Source of the DNA: Opitutaceae bacterium EW11
GTDB taxonomy: Bacteria > Verrucomicrobiota > Verrucomicrobiia > Opitutales > Opitutaceae
Reading direction: 5' to 3'
Assembly: GCA_003054665.1 (NCBI GenBank)
Contig: QAYY01000027.1
Location: forward strand, 1 to 32,851
Length of the DNA: 32,851 nucleotides
Within the stretch, counting starts at the first letter, position 1, and every line of letters starts with the position of its first letter. Below are positions 23,245-30,946 of the stretch, in pieces. A program made the position numbers and the translations under genes. Below the pieces are notes generated by a model. It worked only from the letters and a program-made list of their open reading frames with translations. It was not told the DNA's origin and did not search any database.

Positions 23245-24765
23245 TCAGTCGGCGAATGCTCGCGCTCCTGGCGTTCCGCGATTGGCCGGTACGATGCTGA
23301 AAAAGTCCTCAGCCTCCGCCTTGGACTTCGAGTCGAGGTAGTGGCGGCGGATGATGCTCTCGGAATTGCCTGATTGCAGGGCTGCTTCTCCCACCGAGCG
23401 AAACTTCGCGACAAACATCGAAATGAATGTGTGCCGGGTGACATCGTGGCTGAGGTGAAATCTCGCAGTGAGCTTCGTCCGTGCTTCCTGAAAATGATCG
23501 GGCACGATTGCAAAACGATCCAAGGGATACGCGCGAAGCCATGCGGCGAGGTTCGGCTGAATCACAATCTTTCGCGGTTCGCGCACTTTCGAGACTTCGG
23601 CGGAGATTTCGATCACGCCCTCGTCCAATTTCACGGCCGACGGCGTGAGCCGGGACATTTCTCCGTGCGGCACACCTGGCCGAATCCCTGCGAAGAAAGC
23701 CAGTGCGAAATACACCACAAACCGCCCGTCCGCGAAAGTCTCCAGGGCCTGCATGAACTCACGCGTCTGGGCGGCCGAAAAGGTCTTCGCCGCGCCCCGG
23801 GGACGCCGAACGCGGCGCGCCGGAATGCGCGCGAGCGGATTGCTTTCGATCCAGCCGTGCTGGAGGCAATAGTTCAGGAAAGCGGACACCACGCCACGGC
23901 GGTTGTTGAATGTCTTGGTCGATGGGTGCCGCAGTTCTAGAAACGTCACCACGTGCGGCCCAGTCAGTTCAGCGACCGCCAATTCAGGAGACTGCTTAGC
24001 CAGCTCCTGGAGCCCGCGCTCCAGGTTCTCAAGGTAGGGCGTTGAGAGCAGCTTCTCGTCGTGCTCGTGTCGCCGGGCCGCGAGATACTCGTTCACCGCC
24101 GCACCGAGCTTCTTGCATTCGTTGGGCTCGCGAAATCGCTCTAGCGCGTGCTCGACGTAGAACAGGAGCGAGTGCGGTCGATCCTTGATGCGTTGGTATG
24201 CGGTTTCCGTTTCGCTCAACTGCGTTGGCGTGAGCCGGGTCACCGCGGTCCGGAGTTCGGCATCCGCCTGCGTCGCCTGGACGGTGAGCAGCTGCAACTC
24301 GGCCTCGGCATCTGCCCGTGTCGCGAAGTTTCTTCGGATCCTCGTGCCGCGAAGCCAGCCGGAAACCCGATATGCGACCGATCCACTCGGGTTCGTGTAC
24401 TTCAAAATCCGAAAGCCCTCTGACCGACGGAACCGTAGCCGCGCCGGCAACCGCTCGTGGGGCTGGTCCGATTTCACGGGCTCGCGTTCGGTCTCCTCCG
24501 CACTCGGACCTGGCGCGGCAGGCGGCGCATCGCTCCTCGGCGGCACCGGTGGTTTCCGCTCCTCGCCGCGCGCGGGAATCCGGAGCTTCGTGCGGATGTG
24601 TGCGGCGACCTCCGCCGGATCGTAGAAGATGAAATGCCCCACGCGGTAGTGCGGGATTTTGCGCAGCTTGGTCCAGGTGCGCAGGGTGCGGATGGAAGGC
24701 TCGTGTCCCAGGGCGAAGATGCCGCTCTGCTGCAACGCGACGACATCGGTGAGTGAATCGGCCAT
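23245..24765 (-). CDS. int: Tyrosine recombinase/integrase with N-terminal excisionase-like HTH
   Basis: 506 residues. Residues about 5-62 form a winged-HTH/excisionase-like domain (RTLRTWTKLRKIPHYRVGHFIFYDPAEVAAHI), followed by a proline-rich linker. An arm-binding-like segment (about 115-160, YRVSGWLRGTRIRRNFATRADAEAEL) and a SAM-like core-binding domain (230-310) come next. The catalytic domain shows R362 (AGIRPG), H440-x3-R444-H445 (HDVTRH) and nucleophile Y476 (RHYLD); the usual LGH box reads SGN. It would integrate and excise the element at the tRNA-Ser 3' end, though the recognisable att fragment lies about 8 kb away. Fusion of an excisionase-like HTH to the integrase is unusual. Confidence 0.93.
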   Translation of the reverse strand: MADSLTDVVALQQSGIFALGHEPSIRTLRTWTKLRKIPHYRVGHFIFYDPAEVAAHIRTKLRIPARGEERKPPVPPRSDAPPAAPGPSAEETEREPVKSDQPHERLPARLRFRRSEGFRILKYTNPSGSVAYRVSGWLRGTRIRRNFATRADAEAELQLLTVQATQADAELRTAVTRLTPTQLSETETAYQRIKDRPHSLLFYVEHALERFREPNECKKLGAAVNEYLAARRHEHDEKLLSTPYLENLERGLQELAKQSPELAVAELTGPHVVTFLELRHPSTKTFNNRRGVVSAFLNYCLQHGWIESNPLARIPARRVRRPRGAAKTFSAAQTREFMQALETFADGRFVVYFALAFFAGIRPGVPHGEMSRLTPSAVKLDEGVIEISAEVSKVREPRKIVIQPNLAAWLRAYPLDRFAIVPDHFQEARTKLTARFHLSHDVTRHTFISMFVAKFRSVGEAALQSGNSESIIRRHYLDSKSKAEAEDFFSIVPANRGTPGARAFAD

Positions 24766-25019
24766 GACGCAATGGGAGAGCGCCGAAAACTCGCCCCGGC
24801 CATTTCAACCGCGCCCGACCGCCGGCCTCGCCCAGAGCCGAAGCAAAACCGAAACCGCCGCCGGTCAACTGGGGCCTTGGGGCTTGAACCAAGGTGCGCG
24901 GGTGGGCCGGTTACCCACCCTCGGGGATTGCCCCAAGGACCGGCCAGCAGGCTGATCGTGGGCCCAAGCCACCGGATGCTCGCCCTTCACCCGCGAAGCC
25001 GTTTCAGTGAGCTACAGCC
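24766..25019. other. Integrase upstream region with nested inverted repeats
   Basis: No gene is visible in this 254-bp gap. CCTTGGGG (24875-24882) pairs with CCCCAAGG (24931-24938), extended by CCGGTC/GACCGG (24861-24866, 24938-24943). Inside lies GGGTGGG/CCCACCC (24900-24906, 24914-24920), and CCTTGG/CCAAGG (24875-24880, 24889-24894) is an alternative small hairpin. The centre contains the T-arm-like motif GTGGG-N7-CCCACCCTC at 24902-24922. Likely the integrase control region. Confidence 0.55.
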
Positions 25020-25373
25020 GTGACCCCGCCACAAACTGTACGAGAAGTCATCATTCCACGTGGGATCACCGACCCGCGTGAATTGATGACCATCCTCGCC
25101 CGTGGCCTCCAGTTTCCCTCCTACTTCGGGTTCAACTGGGATGCCCTGTTCGACTGCCTGTGCGATCTGAGCTGGCTGGAGGCGGACACCCGAGTCGTCT
25201 TGCGCCACGAGGACACCCCGGCGCTGCCGGCCGGGAACACGCGGCATTACCTCAAGGTGCTGAGCGATGCGATCGATTCATGGCGCGGGTCACCCGGCCG
25301 GCACACGATCGAAGTGATTTTCCCTGACGCCGGAACGACGGCGCGGACCAACGGCACGAAACCGGTCACCTAA
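25020..25373 (+). CDS. Barstar-like RNase-inhibitor/immunity protein
   Basis: 117 residues from a GTG at 25020. The fold signature of barstar is visible: ELMTILARGLQFPSYFGFNWDALFDCLCDLSWL, where the FP-YFG-NWDAL motif contacts the nuclease in barstar. The C-terminal part is strand-helix-strand (ADTRVVLRHEDTP; IEVIFPD). Barstar homologues neutralise barnase-like RNases and are common immunity proteins. No barnase-like gene is in the window. The stop and the next start overlap (TAATG). Confidence 0.85.
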   Translation: MTPPQTVREVIIPRGITDPRELMTILARGLQFPSYFGFNWDALFDCLCDLSWLEADTRVVLRHEDTPALPAGNTRHYLKVLSDAIDSWRGSPGRHTIEVIFPDAGTTARTNGTKPVT

Positions 25374-25834
25374 TGGTAGTGAGTACCGCAGCCGAATTCC
25401 TCCTTTCCGATGACCGTCTTGGACCGCCGCTGTGGGGGAAGGGCATGCCCGCGCACACCACGACCGCCTCCATCGCTATCCTTAATCCGGTCGTGGAACA
25501 ACTTCGCGCCGGCGGCTTCGAAGTTGGACAGGTGAAAGGAGGTAAACCGTGGGGCAGCGGTTGCCCGGTCGGCTCTAGCCGGTGTCGGGTTTCCGTATTC
25601 TTCTATCCCGTACCGAACCAAGAAAAGAATCGCTGGGAAGGCAGCATTCACATCATTCCAGCACCGCCGCTTTGGCGGGCGCTCTTCGGCCTGCGGGACC
25701 GAACCGCAGAGGAACGGATGACCAACTTGGTCGCCGATAGCTTGAAGGAAATTCTGCCAAAGCACGCTCAATTCCTCGGCGTGCGCTGGATGCCATTGCA
25801 GGAGCTGTGTGCGTCAAAAGGGTACAAGGACTGA
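25373..25834 (+). CDS. Uncharacterised protein in the immunity-like array
   Basis: 153 residues, translationally coupled to the barstar-like gene. No family recognised and no signal peptide. It has alternating strands (CRVSVFFYPVPN, WEGSIHIIPAPP) and a C-terminal helix-strand (LVADSLKEILPKHAQFLGVRWMPL). The context suggests another immunity or nuclease-inhibitor protein, by association only. Confidence 0.6.
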   Translation: MVVSTAAEFLLSDDRLGPPLWGKGMPAHTTTASIAILNPVVEQLRAGGFEVGQVKGGKPWGSGCPVGSSRCRVSVFFYPVPNQEKNRWEGSIHIIPAPPLWRALFGLRDRTAEERMTNLVADSLKEILPKHAQFLGVRWMPLQELCASKGYKD

Positions 25835-25885
25835 TCCGCAACAGGTGATTGCCGCGGGCGACGAAACCACGAATAACAACATCCG

Positions 25886-26335
25886 ATGTTCGGCCGGAAG
25901 AAAGTGCCTGCACGCCTCACGCCCAATGAATATTGGGAGCGATATCGGCATTTGAGGAATCGATGGCCAGAGCCCTTTCTGGAACATGCTCCCTCGCTGC
26001 AGGCGCGCGTGATTATGGCGGTCGGCGTGCTGGACAAGCAATTCAACTACAATGGTGGCGTAAACTGGGACGAGGACGCCGACCGTGAATATCTCGACGA
26101 ACTGCGCGACCAACTGGCCTGCTACGAAGGCTTCACGACCGACGAAAAACAACGCATCGAATGGGCGTTGGACGAGATTCTGGAGTGCGGACGTGAGCTC
26201 CAGTCGAAGGGAGAATCATCGCGTCCGGCCAGCACGGCCATCGATATCCTGGTGTGCCGGTCGGTCGATTGGGTGCTTGCACATCCTGACGAGGTCAAGA
26301 CCGACGGCGACGGCGAGTACCTCGGACACGACTGA
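25886..26335 (+). CDS. Uncharacterised acidic helical protein in the immunity-like array
   Basis: 149 residues, rich in tryptophan and acidic residues (EYWERYRHLRNRWPEPF, GGVNWDEDADREYLDELRDQ, CYEGFTTDEKQRIEWALDEI). Helical and cytoplasmic. No family recognised. It starts 51 bp after the previous gene and ends 1 bp before the SUKH gene. Confidence 0.62.
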   Translation: MFGRKKVPARLTPNEYWERYRHLRNRWPEPFLEHAPSLQARVIMAVGVLDKQFNYNGGVNWDEDADREYLDELRDQLACYEGFTTDEKQRIEWALDEILECGRELQSKGESSRPASTAIDILVCRSVDWVLAHPDEVKTDGDGEYLGHD

Positions 26336-26336
26336 G

Positions 26337-26789
26337 ATGATGAGCAACGTTGCGGAAGAAGTTCGGGCGCAGTTCACGGGATTCGAGTTCGGACCACCAT
26401 GCGCGGAGGTCGAAGTGACGCGCGCTGAACATGCGCTGGGGCAGCAACTGCCGCTGGCAATTCGCAGCTTGTATCTCGCGTTCGATGGATTTCGGGGGCC
26501 GACGAACGCCCGGTTCATGTGGCCGCTGTTTGGGCGGGACGGCTTGGTCGAATTCAATGGATTCCTGCGCAGCGGGAGCGAATTTCCTAGGGCATTCGTG
26601 AGTTCATGCGTGTTCTATGGCGACGCCGGCATTGGCGAGGTGTGGGGAATCAAGCATGAGCTCCCGGGGCGTGTGATCCGGTGGAACGCATCGTGGGGTG
26701 AAGATTTCGAAGACGCCGGATCGGCGCCGCTCGAAGTCTGGTTGAAGGAGAAGGCTGCGTACGACGAACTCGCGAGGAAGACCAAATGA
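26337..26789 (+). CDS. SMI1/KNR4 (SUKH) family immunity-like protein
   Basis: 150 residues from the ATG at 26337; a longer frame open to 26085 lies inside the previous gene. SUKH features: N-terminal helix with VEVTRAEHALGQQLPLAIRSLYLAFDGFRGP (the LP-A-R-LY-AFDGF block), then RFMWPLFGRDGLVEFN, VFYGDAGIGEVWGI and VIRWNASWGEDFEDAG. SUKH proteins are the commonest immunity superfamily of polymorphic toxin systems. It overlaps the next gene by 4 nt. Confidence 0.85.
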   Translation: MMSNVAEEVRAQFTGFEFGPPCAEVEVTRAEHALGQQLPLAIRSLYLAFDGFRGPTNARFMWPLFGRDGLVEFNGFLRSGSEFPRAFVSSCVFYGDAGIGEVWGIKHELPGRVIRWNASWGEDFEDAGSAPLEVWLKEKAAYDELARKTK

Positions 26790-27082
26790 AGCCGTTCCGG
26801 TACATCGCGGTCGAGTGGCGCCATGAGCATCCTAACGAACCCATTCTGCTCCTCGCCGAAGTGGATGCCGCAGGCTGGGAACAACGAAAGGTTGAGGTCT
26901 TTCGCAACGGTGCGCGGGGATATGCGAATTCGAACGCTCACTCACTCAATACCCGGCTGGGTGAAGCGCCAGTTCCGACCGTGGCGGAAATTGCAGAGAA
27001 CCCCGAGTTTGTACCCCGTATCATTTCACGCGAGGAATTCGAACGCGCTTGGGAGGAGGCCAGGTCGGAAAATGCCTTTTGA
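26786..27082 (+). CDS. DUF6881-like protein
   Basis: 98 residues. The pattern YIAVEWRHEHPNEPILLLAE, then WEQRKVEVFRNGARGYAN, then TRLGEAPVPTVAEIAENPEF and a C-terminal ISREEFERAWEEA matches what I recall of DUF6881, a small family frequent in immunity gene clusters. Overlaps both neighbours by a few bases. Confidence 0.72.
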   Translation: MKPFRYIAVEWRHEHPNEPILLLAEVDAAGWEQRKVEVFRNGARGYANSNAHSLNTRLGEAPVPTVAEIAENPEFVPRIISREEFERAWEEARSENAF

Positions 27083-27386
27083 GCTGCCAACCGAATATTG
27101 GGATTTCTTGGAAAGCGATGCCGCAGTATCGGAAGGTGGCTGTGCGGGCTTTCCTGGCTACTTCGTTCTCTGGCACCCGGACGAGGTCGAAGAACAGAAT
27201 CGGATCTTGAACGTAGCTGAATTGGCACCGGGTTTCCTCGGTTTCGGCGGCGACGGCGGCGGCGAAATGCTTGCCTTCAATGCCGCGGGCGCGATCTACG
27301 CACTACCGCTGGTTGGCATGGCGCCACGCCATGCTCGCAAGGTGGCGAACTCGTGGTCGGAATTTCAGCAACGGATTCAAAGATGA
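27072..27386 (+). CDS. Short SMI1/KNR4 (SUKH) family protein
   Basis: 104 residues from the ATG at 27072, overlapping the DUF6881-like gene by 11 bp. It begins LPTEYWDFLESDAAVSEGG, continues FPGYFVLWHPDEVEEQNRIL and ends with GFLGFGGDGGGEMLAFNAAGAIYALPLVGM. The strand pair around G-GDGGGE--AF is characteristic of short SUKH proteins. Likely immunity function. Its stop overlaps the next start. Confidence 0.82.
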   Translation: MPFELPTEYWDFLESDAAVSEGGCAGFPGYFVLWHPDEVEEQNRILNVAELAPGFLGFGGDGGGEMLAFNAAGAIYALPLVGMAPRHARKVANSWSEFQQRIQR

Positions 27387-28093
27387 AGCGGATATTGTCG
27401 CTCGTGTTGGCCCTCGTTTCTCCGCTGTCGAAAGCCGCGGACGCGAAGCTCGGCTCCGACGCCGATCCTATTCGCCGGATGCTCTTCGCCTCGCAGTCAC
27501 TTCGGGAGCAGGCGGCGCAAATGCACCTGACCGGGCAACCCGGCACGTTCCAAGATATCGCCGATGCCGCCAAGCTCGCGCACGAAGGCCACCCCAAGGA
27601 AGCCATCCTCAAACTCCAGGGAGCACTGCAGCGTCCGGACAACGAGACTCGGGTCACCCTGTGGGTGTGGGAAGGGCTGCGCGAACTCGGGGTGCAGCCG
27701 GAGCCCAAACTCGCCGGCGAAGTGTTGGGGGCGATCATCGAAATGCCGTCCGGCGGTGGGTACGACACGCTCGCCGCCTATGCCGACGGCACCGCTCGAT
27801 ACCTGAACTTTTCGGGCAAAGCGATTTTCTGGGACCAGCCCGACGAGAAGGTACGGGCGCTGTGCAAGGGCCTGATCGACGCCACCATTCCGCCGAGCAG
27901 TTCGGCGCGACCCCGGACGACTCTGGCGCTACCCAAGTCCGATGCTCAAGTGACGCTCCTTACCCGCTCAGGGAACTATGTGATCGTTAACCCGCCGCAG
28001 CCGGTCATCAATGCCGGCGCCGCGTTGATGATCGAGTTAATGAATCGAGCGAAACAAGGTGCCGATCAACGGCACGGCTCGCAGAAGAAGTAA
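27383..28093 (+). CDS. Exported uncharacterised protein
   Basis: 236 residues from the ATG that overlaps the SUKH stop (ATGA). An N-terminal signal peptide is clear (KRILSLVLALVSPLSKAAD). The mature part has helical segments resembling repeat helices (FQDIADAAKLAHEGHPKEAILKLQGAL) and a beta-rich tail (AQVTLLTRSGNYVIVNPP). No family recognised. A periplasmic protein in an otherwise cytoplasmic array is odd; it could act on a toxin that enters the periplasm. Confidence 0.65.
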   Translation: MKRILSLVLALVSPLSKAADAKLGSDADPIRRMLFASQSLREQAAQMHLTGQPGTFQDIADAAKLAHEGHPKEAILKLQGALQRPDNETRVTLWVWEGLRELGVQPEPKLAGEVLGAIIEMPSGGGYDTLAAYADGTARYLNFSGKAIFWDQPDEKVRALCKGLIDATIPPSSSARPRTTLALPKSDAQVTLLTRSGNYVIVNPPQPVINAGAALMIELMNRAKQGADQRHGSQKK

Positions 28094-28098
28094 CGACG

Positions 28099-28821
28099 AT
28101 GGCTCCCGTCGACACATCGGGATTGAAGCTTTTGATTTCGGACAAGCCGGACGAAGAGCGTGACGCCCTGGCGGCTGCTTTCGAGGCCTGTGGCGGCGCG
28201 GTCCATCGGCTCGGTCGGTTCTGGGATCCGCCATCCTTCGACCCTGCCACCGTCCGGGTGTATGGGGCCGACTCATTCTGCCTCGTGCTTCAGCAGAAGC
28301 TTGGATTTTCGCTGTGTTCGCCCGATGACGAGCTGCTGCTGCGGGTTCCGGGGGCATTGCTCAAGCGCCGGCTCACCAGGCAGACGCTGGCGCAGGCTCA
28401 AAGCGGACCGCTGCCCATGTTCATCAAGCCAGTTGTCCCTAAACAATTTCGGGGGGCCGTGTACAGCACCGCGGACGAACTTGCCGAGGAATGCCGCGGC
28501 TTGGCTCCGGACACGGCCGTAATCGTATCCGAAATCGTGACGCTCACGGCCGAGGTGCGCTGCTTTGTGTTGAACAACTCAGTGCTCGACGCCGCGGTAT
28601 ACGAGGGGATGGCTGATCGGGCGGAAGCGATCGGGTTCGCCACCGAGGTGACACAGGCGCTCGCTCTGCCTCGTGCCGTCGTACTCGACATCGGCAACGT
28701 GCCCGGGAAGGGCTGGGCCGTAGTTGAATTCAATGCGGCATGGGGTGCTGGCCTGAACGGCTGCAACGCTGAAAGAGTACTGCCGGCCGTCCTGGCCGCA
28801 TCGGCGCCTCAGTCGTCCTGA
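28099..28821 (+). CDS. R2K-type ATP-grasp protein (DUF4343-like)
   Basis: 240 residues. The C-terminal ATP-grasp half carries the motifs of the R2K clade: PLPMFIKPVVPKQF (nucleotide lysine), VIVSEIVTLTAEVRCFVLNN (the E---RCF block) and GWAVVEFNAAWGAGLNG (metal-binding E-x-N). The N-terminus is a pre-ATP-grasp domain. R2K enzymes are predicted ligases that modify peptides or nucleic acids and occur in phage, immunity and conflict loci. Substrate unknown. It converges on the next gene. Confidence 0.82.
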   Translation: MAPVDTSGLKLLISDKPDEERDALAAAFEACGGAVHRLGRFWDPPSFDPATVRVYGADSFCLVLQQKLGFSLCSPDDELLLRVPGALLKRRLTRQTLAQAQSGPLPMFIKPVVPKQFRGAVYSTADELAEECRGLAPDTAVIVSEIVTLTAEVRCFVLNNSVLDAAVYEGMADRAEAIGFATEVTQALALPRAVVLDIGNVPGKGWAVVEFNAAWGAGLNGCNAERVLPAVLAASAPQSS

Positions 28822-28837
28822 AGTCCGCGGGCGAACC

Positions 28838-29461
28838 CTACCAGAACCGCCACCACGGTTTTGCTTTGGCGGGACGTGAAGAAGGAGTCGCATTCACGGC
28901 TTCCGCAGGCTTGTCCCAACTCGAGTAATCCGTCGGACAACGCACTTCACGGGAGTCCAGGTCGACGATGAACTCCTCTTCTTCGCCTTCGTAACCCGTG
29001 ACCGCGAGGCCACGGATCGTTTGTCCTTCTACCTTCAGGTTTCGAATCCCGTCCAAGGCAATCCTTGGGCTCATCCAAGTCACCTTTCCGGCTTCGACCA
29101 GGCGGATGCGAACGTAGTCGGCTACGACGAACGCATTTCTGGTCGGTTCAAAGGCGACATCCTGGGCGAACTGATCGTGGAACTCGTTCAACAGAATACG
29201 CCGCGTTGCGTCGACAAGGTACGCGTAGCCGCCGGCCGCAACGATAAAGCGATCCGGCGGAGCCGCCAGCGTCACGCGCATGGCTGAGGATGTGCCGCAG
29301 CCGAACTTGCCGATCCATTCGACGATCCCGTGCCGATCAGAAAACTTAACCCAAAGCGTATTCCCGCGGTCGGAGCCGAACAGGAGTTCGTCGCAGGTGC
29401 CGGAAGGCGGTCGCTCGTGGACAATTTCCGCCCGTTCGGTTCGTCCAGGTAGGTCTGTCAT
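28838..29461 (-). CDS. Uncharacterised beta-rich protein
   Basis: 207 residues. It is beta-rich with propeller-like repeats (RFIVAAGGYAYLVDATRRILLNE, NAFVVADYVRIRLVEAGKV, IRGLAVTGYEGEEEEFIVDLDS) and a basic tryptophan tail (KAKPWWRFW). No signal peptide. I do not recognise the family; similar proteins occur among immunity genes. The start overlaps the stop of the upstream minus-strand gene by 4 nt, so they form a pair. Confidence 0.62.
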   Translation of the reverse strand: MTDLPGRTERAEIVHERPPSGTCDELLFGSDRGNTLWVKFSDRHGIVEWIGKFGCGTSSAMRVTLAAPPDRFIVAAGGYAYLVDATRRILLNEFHDQFAQDVAFEPTRNAFVVADYVRIRLVEAGKVTWMSPRIALDGIRNLKVEGQTIRGLAVTGYEGEEEEFIVDLDSREVRCPTDYSSWDKPAEAVNATPSSRPAKAKPWWRFW

Positions 29462-30288
29462 TTCCGGACCGTGCCCACGTATTCGTCAACGGCCGCGGGA
29501 ACCGCGGCGATGATCGCGCGATATAGTTGCTCGGAGACGCGGTTGTACTCCTGGCCATCCGCGCCGTCGAATCCCATGTCGTTCCAAGAACCCATCCCGC
29601 CAAACACCCAGGCGTGTTGGCACGCAAAGAGCAGGTCGGAAACGTTCGCGAGTTCGTGCCCGGGATAGAGGTCGCGGTGGTATCCTTCGGCTCCTGGCTC
29701 ATGTGCCAGAGCCTTCAAACCCCGTTCAAAGCACTGGGTGAATCCTTCGCACTGGTATTTCGCTGAAAACGCGTGGATTTCAACCAGGGCCTTCTTGAGT
29801 TGCGCTTTCGCCTCGGTCGAGGAAATCGCCGGTGCTGGCGGTACTCTGTTCGCGAGGACACATCCGTAGGTGACACGCCAAATCTTCCGATCCTTGCGGT
29901 CCTTGTCGCCGACATCCCAGCGCGCCAGCCAGCGCTCGTAGCGCCCGCCGGCGAAGCGGATGACCAGCATCCATGTGCCGCCTCCGCCGACAAATCCCGC
30001 CAACATCCGGTCCGGCACCTCGGGATTTGTCCCGGTTTGCCAACGAACGGACACCTCTTCCGCGCGTTCTCCTTTCAGATATCCGAACCACGCGTCCGGT
30101 GTTTCGGCAACCTCCACCTCCTGCGACTTGCCCAACCCGAGCCAGCTCTTTTCAACCCGGACAAACCGGATCGATTCGCAGAATTGCGCCGTCGAATTGT
30201 GGTTTAGGAACTGACTGGACGCACCGCCCGACAGAACTGCGTTGCTATGCAAAGCAAGTGCCACGAGTTGGGCGATCGGGCCATTCAT
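29458..30288 (-). CDS. Uncharacterised protein, first gene of a minus-strand pair
   Basis: 276 residues from the ATG at 30288. The frame stays open far upstream through the toxin-antitoxin genes, but that part is a shadow. The sequence is rich in W, G and charged residues (RMLAGFVGGGGTWMLVIRFA, ERWLARWDVGDKDRKDRKIW) with a helical C-terminus (FACQHAWVFGGMGSWNDMGFDG). No family recognised. No clear ribosome-binding site, so the start is uncertain. It is coupled to the beta-rich gene downstream. Confidence 0.6.
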   Translation of the reverse strand: MNGPIAQLVALALHSNAVLSGGASSQFLNHNSTAQFCESIRFVRVEKSWLGLGKSQEVEVAETPDAWFGYLKGERAEEVSVRWQTGTNPEVPDRMLAGFVGGGGTWMLVIRFAGGRYERWLARWDVGDKDRKDRKIWRVTYGCVLANRVPPAPAISSTEAKAQLKKALVEIHAFSAKYQCEGFTQCFERGLKALAHEPGAEGYHRDLYPGHELANVSDLLFACQHAWVFGGMGSWNDMGFDGADGQEYNRVSEQLYRAIIAAVPAAVDEYVGTVRK

Positions 30289-30431
30289 ATGAAAGATATG
30301 GAGTCCGGGTGTTTGGCCGCCGGCAATTCTGGAGATGCGGTTCGCGGGGACCGCGTTGGTGCTTCCACCCGGCTGACGTGACCGCAGCCCGAAAGGATAA
30401 ACCGGAGCCGGCCAAGCGTGGAGACCCAGCC

Positions 30432-30719
30432 TCAACCGCGCTCGCCAAGTTTCCGCGGATCGCGCGCGACGTGATAAACCGCGAGCACCACGATGCGCTC
30501 CTGCTCGTCCAGAAAGTGAATCGTGTAGGGAAAGCGTTTGACCACGGCCCGCCGCACCTGGCCGCGCACGCGGCGAAACAGTGCAGGATGCTGGGTCACC
30601 AGTCCGAGCGTAGCGTCGACGGCGGACTGAAATTCTAGCCCGAGCCCAGATCGGCTCGCTTTCATACCACGCCACGACCTCGTCCCGGGCAATATGTCGG
30701 AACACGACCGACGGCTCAT
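30432..30719 (-). pseudogene. ParE/RelE-family toxin with a compensated double frameshift
   Basis: A 95-codon frame starts at the ATG overlapping the antitoxin stop. Residues from about 24 on are a good ParE: SGLGLEFQSAVDATLGLVTQHPALFRRV, then VKRFPYTIHFLDEQERIVVLAVYHVARDP. Residues 4-23 make no sense in this frame. The neighbouring frame, however, encodes VVFRHIARDEVVAWYES, the expected first strand and helix of ParE. A one-base loss near 30708-30716 and a one-base gain near 30650-30655 would explain it. The protein is therefore made with a scrambled N-terminal helix, or the assembly has two errors. Probably inactive as a toxin. Confidence 0.78.
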
Positions 30720-30946
30720 GGCTTGCGCGGATACTTCGATTCAGTCGCCGCCCTGATCTCATTCCACGGCACGAGGTCTTCGGGACGCGCATGATGATCC
30801 GCAAGACGCCGGTCGAGTTCAGCAGCCTGTTGCGGCGTGAGGTCCAGATCGCGGTCGGCGAACTCGTCCCAAATTTTCTCGACGATCTCCCGGCGCTCCG
30901 TGGCCGGCATGGCCCGAAGTTGCTCAAGGATTTCGACAGCGCTCAT
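30716..30946 (-). CDS. Antitoxin, addiction-module component family (PF09720-like)
   Basis: 76 residues. The pattern ILEQLRAMPATERREIVEKIWDEFADRD, followed by LTPQQAAELDRRLADHHARPEDLVPWNEIRA, is that of the small addiction-module antitoxins paired with RelE/ParE toxins: a short N-terminal helix pair and a C-terminal toxin-wrapping helix. It overlaps the toxin start by 4 nt. The antitoxin looks intact although the toxin is damaged. Confidence 0.88.
   Translation of the reverse strand: MSAVEILEQLRAMPATERREIVEKIWDEFADRDLDLTPQQAAELDRRLADHHARPEDLVPWNEIRAATESKYPRKP

Noticed and set aside
24861-24943. tRNA on the minus strand in front of the integrase
   Set aside because: GGTTCAA and flanking stems look tRNA-like, but the loop is 8 nt, the D-arm is missing and the stem spacing is wrong. 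Reported as a nested inverted repeat instead.
29458-30927. A 489-codon minus-strand open frame as one protein
   Set aside because: Its first 210 codons run across the toxin and antitoxin genes in another frame and read as low-quality R/S/G-rich sequence, apart from the ParE N-terminus used to detect the frameshift. The real gene starts near 30288.
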